Assembly (NCBI GenBank): GCA_907164885.2 | Contig: OU015496.1 | Location: 168,862,742 to 168,926,741, forward strand | DNA length: 64,000 bases | Direction: 5' to 3' | Origin: Dolomedes plantarius | Taxonomy: Eukaryota; Arthropoda; Arachnida; Araneae; Dolomedidae | Part shown: positions 55,187-64,000 of the stretch, one piece after another | Numbering within the stretch: position 1 is the stretch's first letter | Layout of the letters: the number at the start of each line of letters is the position of its first letter | The notes under the pieces: model-generated | What the model was told of the DNA's origin: nothing | Seen by the model: the letters and a program-made list of their open reading frames with translations, nothing else | Databases searched by the model: none | Made by a program: the position numbers and the translations under genes

Positions 55187-55340
55187 CAGTGATAAAGTGG
55201 TTACTGGTTCGATTCCCGTATAAGGCGTAGATGTAAAATTGAGGGTAGAAGTCAGTCTACAGTAACCAAGAAAACTGTAACCCTTTCTGTCCGGTGTTAT
55301 CGTTTGTCAATAAAAAAAATATTCTGTGTGTGTGTGTGTA
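55187..55340 (+). repeat. tRNA-like SINE candidate ending in (TG)n
   Basis: It begins AATGGGCCTCCCAGTG and has a good B-box, GGTTCGATTCCCG (about 55208-55220). The A-box side is shortened. The block ends AATAAAAAAAATATTC followed by a TG run. This is consistent with a truncated tRNA-derived SINE related to that at 1985. Confidence 0.5.
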
Positions 55341-55371
55341 TCTATTTTCTTTGACATGTCTTCTTCATGTG

Positions 55372-56370
55372 CAGGGGTTCCCAAAATTATGCAAGTCATG
55401 GCACCCTTAAGAGAATTAGAATTTTTTACGGCATCCTTGTCGATATATATCTATCATGTCATATATATATCTGTGATATATTATTATTATATATATTATG
55501 TATAATATATATATGTATATATTTCATATTTCTACGACTGTGAAGAAAAAATTAGAGACGTAAGTGGTAAGAACATTAATAAATTAATACAACTTGTGTT
55601 TAAAAATCACGCAAGTACTTTAATTTTAATCACGCAAGTACTTTAATTTTAATTAATAGGAAAATACTAATAAAATTAATAATAACATTACATTCCAAAT
55701 GCTCTTGGTATATGTGTGTTTAGTTTTAGTGTGACGGGTGATGCTGTTGCTCACTGCACAATTGTACGAATCGCGGAATAAAGCTTGATACAGCTATTCT
55801 CCTTTCTTTTTTGACGTTAATTTTAGAATGATATTTGCTGTTTATAACAGCAAATACTGAAAACCCAGCTTCGCACAGATATAAAGTTGCAAAGGGAATG
55901 AGAACTCTTATTGCTTTTGCACATAGTGTAGTATTCTCATGTTATATAGATATCCAAAACTCCGTCAAATCCAAACAGGCGAATTTCGCTTTCAGACTTT
56001 TGTCACTTGATAGCTCAATTAGATTTTCTTCCGTTTGTGAAGTGAATTCTTTTTGAGCTTCAACATGGAATGGACCTTGGATCCACGCAAACTTCTCAGT
56101 TTCGTCTTCTGCGAAGTACTTTGAGAAACAATCGGTTACTTGTGATAGGTGCTCTGTGAAAACTCTCATCATGCTATGTGAAACCCTTTCTCCACTACAG
56201 ATCATGTACTGTTGCAATACAGAGGTCTCCTTTAGAAATAGGTCCTTTGGAGTTATATCGGAGTAGTCCTTAGCAATAGATTAGATTGGAGATCATATGT
56301 GTTTCGTGGCACCCCTGATCTCTTTGCGCGGTACCCCCGGGTGCCCAGGCACACATTTTAGGAACCCCTG
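55372..56370 (-). mobile_element. hAT element (ZBED-like), deletion derivative
   Basis: The ends CAGGGGTTCCCAAAAT and CAGGGGTTCCTAAAAT (right end in reverse) are inverted repeats of 16 bases with one mismatch; both are followed by GGCACCC-type words. The 999-bp element carries only a C-terminal transposase region. Flanking octamers do not match, so no target duplication can be claimed. Confidence 0.75.
55726..56278 (-). pseudogene. hAT transposase C-terminal region, ZBED/SCAND3-like
   Basis: It reads through VTDCFSKYFAEDETEKFAWI, ENLIELSSDKSLKAKF and LTEFWISI, then an in-frame TAA, then AIRVLIPFATLYLCEAGFSV and FAVINSKYHSK, to a stop at 55726. The LIPFATLYLCE.GFS motif marks the hAT dimerisation domain. 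N-terminal zinc finger and catalytic core are missing. Confidence 0.75.
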
Positions 56371-57690
56371 CCCTAGGGACATACGATAACAACAGCATTA
56401 ATTAATTGGTTTTCTTAACTCCTACAATCCTAAGAAAACAGAAAATGAACCGCAGACAAGCATATCTCACGTATTAATTTTTTCTTTCTAAATTACCTGA
56501 AAACATTTTAATTTCCAAGCAAAAACATGTCTAAAAATAGTAAATTATACCGCTCAGTATTTTAATTTATTTCAAACAAAAAATCATTCTCACATAGGTA
56601 AAATGAAACTCTTAAAAAAGTTTCTCTGGATTAAAACAGAGGCGCCATCTAGTTGCCTGCTTGAGAACTAAAGTGCATATGCAGCGATTAGCTGATGTTT
56701 AATCAAGTGTTATTGAGGCATAATTAACAGTACCTCAGGCATGTTTTATAATAGATCCATAATTAAACATGCATATTTTTGTGACAGTTTTAGAGATTAT
56801 ACGTTAAGGATTTAACAGAAAGTTTTTCAATTAAATAAACCCAACATATTCGACATCAACTATATATTTTTCAAATATGAGTGAGAGTTGATGCTTTAAA
56901 TTAAAAATACTCTTGTATAGAGATGCATTGTATAGAGATGTTAGATTAAACTATTTTAATAAATAACATTTGTCATGTACATTATTTATTAAAAATTACA
57001 TGTCCTATGTCAACATGTTATCATAGAGGTTTTATGAAGAAATTCATTAAATTCATAGAATTTGAACAGAGAGCTTCGATTATTTGTAAATGTAAACAGC
57101 CAGAAGACTGATAACAATGTTGCTTAAATAGAATTAAAAATTTAATCAACGGTGACATTTTTACAGTCTTCTGATGATATCCCCAAAAAATTCAATAGAT
57201 AGATAAAGTTAGACACTTTGATGAGTAAAATAATCAAAGGGAATAATGTCATTGTCTGTATTCTAAAAATTCTAGATAGTTATGGGCAAATAGATTTTAA
57301 AAGGTAATAGAATGCTTCTTTTAATAATAATAATGCAGTTTTCCTGAGAAACTGACTAATCTTTAACGCTGCGATCATCGTCGATAGATAAATGCATTAA
57401 ATAAGCGATTCTGAATATATTCATAATATTCATAATATAAATGTTTAGATACTATGATATATCAATACTTCATGCCTCACCAAGAATTACAGTGGGAGAG
57501 CTTAGTTCAAGTTTTCAAGATGCTAATAGTAAACTTTAAAAGAACAATTCAAGATTAAAACTTAAACAACATTTAATCATAACAACTAGACGAAACACAC
57601 ATTGCAAATTTTAAAGCTTCCGCCTTATGAAGTATCCTTACCGCCTTATGAAGTTCCGCCTTATGAAGTTCATGGCCATCAACATATGTT
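56371..57690. other. AT-rich stretch without recognisable gene
   Basis: No supported feature. The words CCGCCTTATGAAGT repeat three times at about 57622-57670. Confidence 0.5.
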
Positions 57691-57837
57691 GCGGCCATGA
57701 ACTGCAGAAGGATGGAACGAACGAACCAGCGAACGAACACAACGAACAGCAATAAAAACTTTTTTTTTTCACTTCACATCCATTCTTCTTTTATTGCAAT
57801 CGTGAAAATTATGCAAAGCGCAGAAGCGCCTTCTCTC

Positions 57838-58110
57838 ATGAGAAACCTTACGGCACATGGAGACCACAGAGCTTTTACGAATAACACTCTGCACTCGGGC
57901 AGATCCAACGACGGAACACATACTACAAGTGAGAAAGGTTCCTTACGTACATCGAGAAAGAATGAATGTCGATCAATGGGGACTTTCCGGGCTTGAATTG
58001 AGGGAATCAATCCGATGTGTCTCCCCACTTTGGTTCGCCTCTTCCAATCAGATCCTCCCTTACCTCGTAACTCTTCACATTCCCCTCTCTTGTCAACTCT
58101 ATATCATCTA
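57838..58110 (+). other. GC-richer segment, possibly a LINE C-terminal remnant
   Basis: One plus-strand frame reads LCTRADPTTEHILQ and RERMNVDQWGLSGLELRESI. The spacing recalls the Cys/His region after LINE reverse transcriptases (C.C....T..HIL..C), but most cysteines are absent. Evidence is weak. Confidence 0.15.
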
Positions 58111-58157
58111 GGCCTTTGTACATACTATCTCCTAAACCACCATTCAGCAACTACTTA

Positions 58158-58759
58158 GGGGGCGTCCATTAATTACGTGAGATTTTTAGGGGGGGGGGGG
58201 GAGTCGAGCCGAATCTCACCCAGTCTCATGTGGGGGAGCGGGGGGAGGGTCTCGGCAAATATCACGTAATTTTTTTTCCCGCAAGACACAGTGTAAAATT
58301 GCGAGAAAACTGGGTTATATTAAGTGAAACATGTTTCTACACTAAAATATGGATAAATCCTACACAATAGTTCCAGTAGTCACTCTTGAGACCACACATG
58401 AGTCCCCGTGGACTGAATTAGAATGAATATGCTTTTGCGAATTTTAGTAGTTCCTATTTAAGTATTTTATTGTTCGATTTTCTCACTGTGATTCTAGACT
58501 GCGTTCCTAGTAGTCTTAAATACTAGTCTTAACTATTCTTAAATAAAAATAATTAAGCAAATTATGTTTTTTTAAAATAAATCCAACACAATCAAGCACA
58601 GATTAACGTATTTACGCTAAAAATGCGCATTTTGAAAAATCTCACGTGAGATTAGGGGGGGAGGTGGGGGTCGAGCCAAATCTCACGACATCTCATCAGG
58701 GGGGGAGGAGGGGTTCAAAAAATCGCCAAAGTCAACTCACGTATTTAATGGACGCTCCC
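58158..58759. mobile_element. TTA-flanked MITE (PIF/Harbinger-like) with G-rich subterminal arms
   Basis: TTA at 58155-58157 and 58760-58762 flank ends GGGGGCGTCCATTAATTACG and GGGAGCGTCCATTAAATACG (right end in reverse). The 3-bp TTA duplication fits PIF/Harbinger. Each side carries a G-rich block followed by GTCGAGCC.AATCTCAC, in the same orientation. It is 602 bp and non-coding. Confidence 0.75.
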
Positions 58760-58762
58760 TTA

Positions 58763-59147
58763 ACTGTACTCTTTCAAATCCCAAGACATTTGGGTTAAGG
58801 CAGCTATGCACGCACTCAATCGGTACCTATTGAGCTAGGGTGCTTTCGAGGGAGTAGCAGAGTGGCCAGTGCCACCTACTGCGATACGAAAACCCATAAT
58901 ATTTAACAATAGTCACCTCACCCCCAACACTTAAAAAAAAAACGACATTGTTGACAAAATTAGGTATGTAGAATATTTTTTTCTCGCTCTTTACAACTAC
59001 ACCAATAATTATAATTAGATAAAAAATGGTATTTTTAGCTAGCCTAAACTTTTCTGCATATTTATGTATTTCCTCCTTTTTTATTTTCCTCCAAAGGAAA
59101 TCATTTTGCGTTTAAAACGCAGTAAACCTCATTTTATTCCGAATAAT
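58763..59147. other. Stretch without recognisable gene
   Basis: Nothing supported. Confidence 0.5.
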
Positions 59148-59151
59148 TTAA

Positions 59152-59870
59152 GGGGACAGTAGACCTTCAAACCTAACTTTTTTTTTTGTTTTAAATGGAT
59201 TTGCTTGAAATTTGAATGTGATTAGTACCATAGATATGTAAAAGTGGTTAAAAATTTAAAGATGAAATATTAATAATTTATGAATTATTAATTATTAATT
59301 ATATCAAAAATTGGCCTAATTAAAAATGTCCCAGGCGCATTTCTTTTGCATATGATATGGTAATTTGTATTTACAGGATACCTTATAGAACTAATAATGA
59401 AACTTATTACTTATTTTAAGCATTCATTAAAAATATAAAGAGAAAAAAATAATAGTGAAAACACCCTTTTTATTACGCAAAATACCTATAAATCATCTTT
59501 TCAAGTACAAAATTTAGAAATTCTGAGCTACGAAGCATAATTTTTTTTAATAAGATATATTTGATATGCAGTTAAGTATATAAAACTTAAATTTCAAAGA
59601 AATACGGTAATTAGAAATGCGCCTGGAACAGTTTGAATATTCGTATGACATGATATTTTTTATTTTGAGAAAAACACATTTAAAGTTATTGCTATTAGTA
59701 ACCACATAATATCTAAATTAAATACAAATGCCTATAACTAGGAAAGTAATCACAGAAATTAAAAATTCTTCTTGGAACACATTCCTACTCGTCGGTAGTT
59801 TCACCACTCAATAAAATAAAAAAATCGAATTTTTGGACAAATTTCACAATTTTGAAATTCCACTGTCCCC
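59152..59870. mobile_element. TTAA-flanked MITE (piggyBac-like), GGGGACAGT ends
   Basis: TTAA at 59148-59151 and 59871-59874 flank inverted ends GGGGACAGTAGACCTTCAA and GGGGACAGTGGAATTTCAA (right end in reverse). It is 719 bp, AT-rich and non-coding. TGCGCCTGG-type words (near 59334 and 59620) form a second, inner inverted pair. Confidence 0.75.
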
Positions 59871-59874
59871 TTAA

Positions 59875-60830
59875 ATTTAAAATTATTATACATCGGCATC
59901 AATGCATGCAACGTATTGGATCAGAAAGAAAGGTAATCGAGATCATCAACTAGTCGAATAGGAGAGTTATCACACTGATGCTTTGTAAAATGAACACTGA
60001 GTCAGTAACAAATGAATTGATTGGCGTATGTTTTGCAGAGATTGGAAAGCAAGATGGAGATGCATGATTCACCTAGTATATTCAGGATCAGTAGCTCAAA
60101 CTTAGGCCTTGTTCACATTACTTCGGAATTAGAGCGTAGTGTCATCGATAAAAATTTTAACCTATCGCAAAGCTGAATGCAACGACGATGTGTTACGTCA
60201 AACAAGTCACAAACCATATCAACAATCTTGGTGGTGTAACGTCAAGTGTTTTGTGCGGTTCCCATGAATCTGCGACGAGCCCTCCACAGCTACAAGATTT
60301 AAAAAACGCAAGCAATGCGTACCCCTGCATTCTAAAATTATGGGGGAGATTAAAGGGCTATCACATACGGTTTCACCACCGACGTCAACATTCCTGGGTT
60401 TTTCTTGTAAACCCCTTGTCTTCATCTTTGCCGGCAAAAATCTGGAGTCGGCAGCCCTTTCTCTCATAAAGATGTCTATCAGGGTCGTCAGTCAGAACAA
60501 TCTGACGTTATAGAAGTGATATGTTCCCATAAAAACGCCATCGAGTCCAAGGCTGTCATCGAGCGCGGAATTCCTCGTTCCCCCTCGGAAAATCCAGCAA
60601 ATTCTGTGAAGACGCCACGCCACTCGGGTAGACCTGAAACGAGATATAGTCAGAGACTTTGTGCGTTTGGGAGAGTTTGTCATGTAACATCGATTTGAGC
60701 AGACGTGTTTTTTAGAAGCTCCTTTTTTGAGACCATGGGTCTGGGAGCGTACGCTGTGAATCTGCACTTAAATTAATTTAATATGTTGTAATTGTTGAAT
60801 GTTTAATTTTTTGTAAATAAATTTCCTCGT
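59875..60830. other. Stretch without assigned gene; GC-richer part with poly(A) signal
   Basis: The part 60180-60700 is GC-richer and holds several overlapping short open frames on both strands, none recognised. AATAAA occurs at about 60816. GGCCTTGTTCACATTA near 60105 resembles the end of the MITE at 10691, but no second end was found. Confidence 0.35.
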
Positions 60831-61015
60831 TAAATTTTTGTTTTAAAATTGGCCTTATCATTATAATTAGGACTCTGTCTTTCTTGGTCATGAATTCAGA
60901 AATAGTAATTTTAATAAAGCCTCAGAGATTAGGCTTAACCACCTATCGTGATGCCACAGCAGCAACGGAGGAACACAACGCTACGCTCCGGAAGCAATGT
61001 GAACAAAACTTAAGA

Positions 61016-61110
61016 ATATTCGAGATAATATGTTCGAGATCATACATATTCGAGATCATACATATTCGAGATATTACTATATTCGAGATCATATATATTC
61101 GAGATAATAA
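61016..61110 (+). repeat. Minisatellite of ATATTCGAGAT-type units
   Basis: Six variants of ATTCGAGATCATACAT (the first in two truncated forms) follow each other with a period of about 16-19 bases. Confidence 0.8.
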
Positions 61111-61112
61111 GA

Positions 61113-62470
61113 CTCATAAGGCATGTTTTTCAGTTAAGTTTAATTTTTATCTGAGGAGTCTCTCATAAAAACATATATTTCATGCAGTTTTTAAAGCTAA
61201 CTGGAGAAGAAAGCTTAAAGTTAAATGTCTTTCCATTATCTAAAATTTGAGTATTAAATTATTTTAACCAGTGATTATTTTCCAGCCAGTTCGCACCGGT
61301 TCTGTAGAACCGATACCTCATGTAGGCATTGGTTCTGCGAACCGTTTGCTAATGAGCGCCAGCTGCATCATTAACAGGACAAACATTTTTAAAAAAATAA
61401 ACCTAGCCTACACCGGGCAGCCGGTCCGTTCTGTGATGCGGCAATGGCAATCATTTAAACAGACGGTCCTACTGGGCTTTATTGTTATCTTTGTCAGGTA
61501 TTTAATATTTTAAAACTCTTTCTTAAAACATAATCCAGTTTTGTGTACCGCTTTTATTGTTCTTATTTGAGTATTTAATGCATGAATTATTGAACTACCT
61601 TTCTGTATAACTTTTGGTATACTTAAAATGGTCATTAGGTCATAGAACCTGTTGTTAATTTATTTGAATCCCACCACTGATTTTAACCCCCTTAAAGTTA
61701 TTGTACTTTGATAGAGTTTACTTGAAATATTTTTCTTTTACAGATATATTCTCAGTCATGTATGCAACGAATAAGGTTTTATAACACCCAACTCCTTAAA
61801 GGGCCAAAATAAGTAGTCTAAATCAATATTTCCGTGAGCTGGCGATTTTCTACATTTATTGAGAATCGAGAATTTCGATGACATTGGATACAAGATGAAT
61901 GCCCATAAGTCAGCTACGATATTTACGAGCTCTAACCTAAACATTTTTCGGGTGCAGTCGGCCCTTTATTCAGAGGAAATTCGCCTACCCACACCACGAT
62001 TTTGTTGACTCTTTATTATAGGAACATCTCATAGATGAATCATTATTGTTCTCAATGAGGAGACAGCACATACATGCTTTAGGTGGAATTCGAACTCAAA
62101 TCCACCCTGTGCAGGATCGCGACCATTACACTACGTGTGTAGCCTCTGACCTCGGTTAAATATCCTGAATATACGTGCTGACTCATAAGCCTCCATTTAG
62201 TTCCCTTATCTCTCAAAAAAAAAACGCGTAAACATAATGCTTTTCTGGTCACTAGCATCAGCATTTTGTTATCACCATTATTTCCATAGATATTATACTT
62301 GTATATATTCCGAATCTTATAGTTCCAGTATAAGTAAAATTCTGTCATAATTAATTCTCTGTCACCATTCGTTTAAAAATTATTACAGATGGGTACAGTG
62401 TAAACAAAAAAAAAATATTCCAAGGGAAAGAAAAAAAGTGCCTGATTTCAGACGGCTCTATGATATCTGA
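61113..62470. other. Stretch without recognisable gene
   Basis: Paired GGTTCTGTAGAACC and GGTTCTGCGAACC palindromes occur at about 61290-61335. A tRNA-like block lies at 62080-62150 (listed). No coding frame is supported. Confidence 0.45.
62080..62150 (-). repeat. tRNA-like sequence, probable SINE head
   Basis: On the minus strand TAGTGTAATGG fits the A-box consensus and GAGTTCGAATTCCACC fits the T-arm/B-box, about 30 bases apart. Acceptor halves do not pair into a clean cloverleaf, so a tRNA-derived SINE or tRNA pseudogene is more likely than a working gene. Confidence 0.4.

Positions 62471-62474
<4 letters not shown>

Positions 62475-62530
<56 letters not shown>
62475..62530. repeat. (AT)n microsatellite
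   Basis: About 28 AT units. Confidence 0.95.
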
Positions 62531-62533
<3 letters not shown>

Positions 62534-62534
62534 G

Positions 62535-63110
62535 TGTGTGTAAATAATAAAAACGCCCCACCATTATTAATTGCCTTTGACAACCTCAATAAAGCACAGC
62601 CCCTATTTCAGAAACGAAATAAGCGACTATTCTATTCTCTTCAATTCACTCGCAATAAAGTTATCTTTAGACATGAGTCAGTATCACGCGTCTATCACGC
62701 CACGCCGCACCTGGTCGGAAAGTCACACGACGTTGAATCAAACCTTCACGTGTTCAATTATTTTAAGCTCCCGGCGCCCTCATGCTATATAAAGGCCGAA
62801 CAGCGATGTTCCCGGGCTTTTCGTGTCTGACTTCATACCTTGCTCATGTCTCGTCCCTGCTTTTATTATCTCGTCCTGTGATACTCTATCGTCGCGCGTC
62901 TCTTTCTGAATTCAACATGTTCCACATAATGTAATGTCCAAGGATACTCTAGCTTCGACAGGTCCGGGGCTAGTTTCTTTGTATTGAATCGTCAAAGTAT
63001 CTGATGTACAGTTGCTGAAATGTCCTGCATATGTCGTCATCGTATTCCTGTGAATAAAGCCGTTCTTTGGAGTTAAAAGTGTGTGCATTCCTGCTATTTC
63101 CCTCGTATGT
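62535..63110 (+). other. Promoter plus poly(A) block, possibly a solo LTR
   Basis: A GC-richer region has a strong TATA box, TATATAAAGG (62786-62795), about 260 bases before AATAAA (63053-63058), which is followed by a GT-rich tract (GTGTGTGC). A compact promoter-to-poly(A) unit is typical of an LTR. No ends or target duplication could be fixed, and a short host transcription unit is possible. The minus-strand open frame 62912-63202 has no recognised domain. Confidence 0.35.
62786..62795 (+). promoter_or_regulatory. TATA box
   Basis: TATATAAAGG within GC-richer DNA; CACGTG occurs about 45 bases upstream. Confidence 0.45.
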
Positions 63111-64000
63111 TTATCAACTACGAGTATTTCAACCGCCACGTCTACAAAAGCGTTTGAATCGCGGTCATGCTGTGCCGTTATTACAAGAATCATCTCCTCC
63201 ACTACTCGATGGGAATGTTATCACATATATATGGGGGGAGTGGAATAGGGATCCTAGCTCTGTTACAATTAAGAAAATTTCTGCGAAAACTGCATAAATT
63301 TCATTTTTTAATAAATATTTAGCTAATTTAAATACCGTAAAGAACATTATAAACTAATGACCTAACATAACTTAATAATCGAGCTGCATCGTTTGCCAAA
63401 CTATTAATGATTTTAACTCCACTAAATCATAAAAAAAATATCCCGCTTGAAATATTTTACGGAATGATTTAAAGATGAGTTTACGAATAATTTCTTTTAC
63501 ATTTTTAATGAGTTATTTTTACTCCTTATGTCTGAGCGTTTCAAACGCATTTAGAATTCCTTTTACGAACACTTTTTGCGGTCAATTTATTTTGAGAATC
63601 AACCACTATTCTCAGATATAAAACTTATCTTAATAATAAACCAATATGATATTTTACACAAACATCAAATATTTCATTTCGATCGAGTTATTTAGAATTC
63701 AAAAACCAAAATAAGTTCATTTTCATATATAATCCCTCAGTTTTAGTCAAACGATCTCTTAATGTCGACATTTTCTTCTTTTTTAACCTGTTTTCCCGAA
63801 ACGCCTATTACCTGAAGCCAAATTTCCAAATTCTAATTTGTGATCCATCTTTTATTCACGGAAGTTTTGCGGTTAATTAAAGGTCCTCCATCAAGCCGAT
63901 AGATGGCATACAATTGTAGATAAATGGACCACCGTTTCCATTTCCTTCCATAATATTTAAAAGGAACCTCGAGCGTATAGATAAGCACAACCACATAGCC
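63111..64000. other. Stretch without recognisable gene
   Basis: AT-rich DNA to the window end; no supported feature. Confidence 0.5.

Noticed and set aside
57697..58111. Host gene near 57.8 kb
   Set aside because: Several short overlapping frames on both strands, none recognised; a faint LINE-tail resemblance only.
62912..63202. Minus-strand 96-residue protein gene
   Set aside because: Open frame antisense to an LTR-like promoter/poly(A) block; no recognisable domain and no splice or promoter support.
1..64000. CRISPR array, operons, riboswitches
   Set aside because: Tandem repeats at 12.2 and 61.0 kb lack unique spacers; the organism is eukaryotic by all other signs.

Overview
This is a eukaryotic, AT-rich and intron/intergenic-like window. 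It has long non-coding stretches, (AT)n and (CA)n microsatellites, poly(A)-tailed retroelements and no bacterial-style operons, rRNA genes, CRISPR arrays or canonical intact tRNA genes. The mix of transposable elements (Tc1/mariner with spider/insect-like transposases, GTF2IRD2-like, ZMYM1-like and ZBED-like hATs, TTAA-type MITEs, APE-RT-RNaseH LINEs, Ty3/Gypsy) points to an arthropod, plausibly an arachnid; the exact species cannot be read from the sequence. I could not identify a single convincing complete host protein-coding gene.

Layout. 1-811: broken Tc1/mariner copy running off the left edge. 1.7 kb: candidate small exon; 2.0 kb: tRNA-like SINE. 4.6-8.4 kb: LINE copy 1 flanked by a 17-bp target-site duplication. 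8.7-9.7 kb: pogo/Tigger-like remnant. 10.1-11.4 kb: hAT-like element with two smaller MITEs nested in it. 12.2-13.1 kb: 18-bp minisatellite and a possible TTAA MITE. 13.9-14.6 kb: solo Gypsy LTR. 15.7-16.4 kb: TTAA MITE. 17.0-17.6 kb: internally deleted LTR retrotransposon (LTR, primer site, gag start, LTR tail). 19.0-23.6 kb: LINE copy 2 split by a Tc1 element; it abuts the 3' half of a Gypsy element (integrase to 3' LTR, 23.6-26.1 kb) of the same family as the solo LTR. 26.3-30 kb: TTAA MITE, near-perfect 77-bp hairpin, microsatellites, a mariner deletion derivative between two related foldback repeats. 30.5-36.4 kb: LINE copy 3, nearly intact, with ORF1, an overlapping ORF2 and a 31-nt poly(A) tail. 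38.2-40.6 kb: mariner deletion derivative and a hAT pseudogene. 45.7-48.1 kb: a hAT pseudogene split by a Tc1 element with very long terminal repeats. 48.9-49.6 kb: large inverted repeat. 50.6-51.0 kb: pogo-like remnant. 52.6-54.0 kb: Harbinger-like element. 55.4-56.4 kb: hAT deletion derivative. 58.2-59.9 kb: a G-rich TTA MITE and a TTAA MITE. 62.5-63.1 kb: LTR-like promoter plus poly(A) block.

The window is best read as a stratigraphy of transposon insertions. At least four events are nested (Tc1 in LINE, Tc1 in hAT, two MITEs in a hAT), and in both Tc1 cases the host element's reading frame resumes when the insertion and one TA are removed. Almost every transposase or polymerase is broken. 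The best-preserved coding unit is LINE copy 3, whose 1,187-codon ORF2 carries just one internal stop. The most unusual structures are the hairpins and inverted repeats (27.2, 44.6, 48.9 and 49.7 kb), two GC-rich islands (43.3 and 50.1 kb) of unknown nature, and the overlapping ORFs with an A-run frame break in LINE copy 3. No clearly novel biological system was found.
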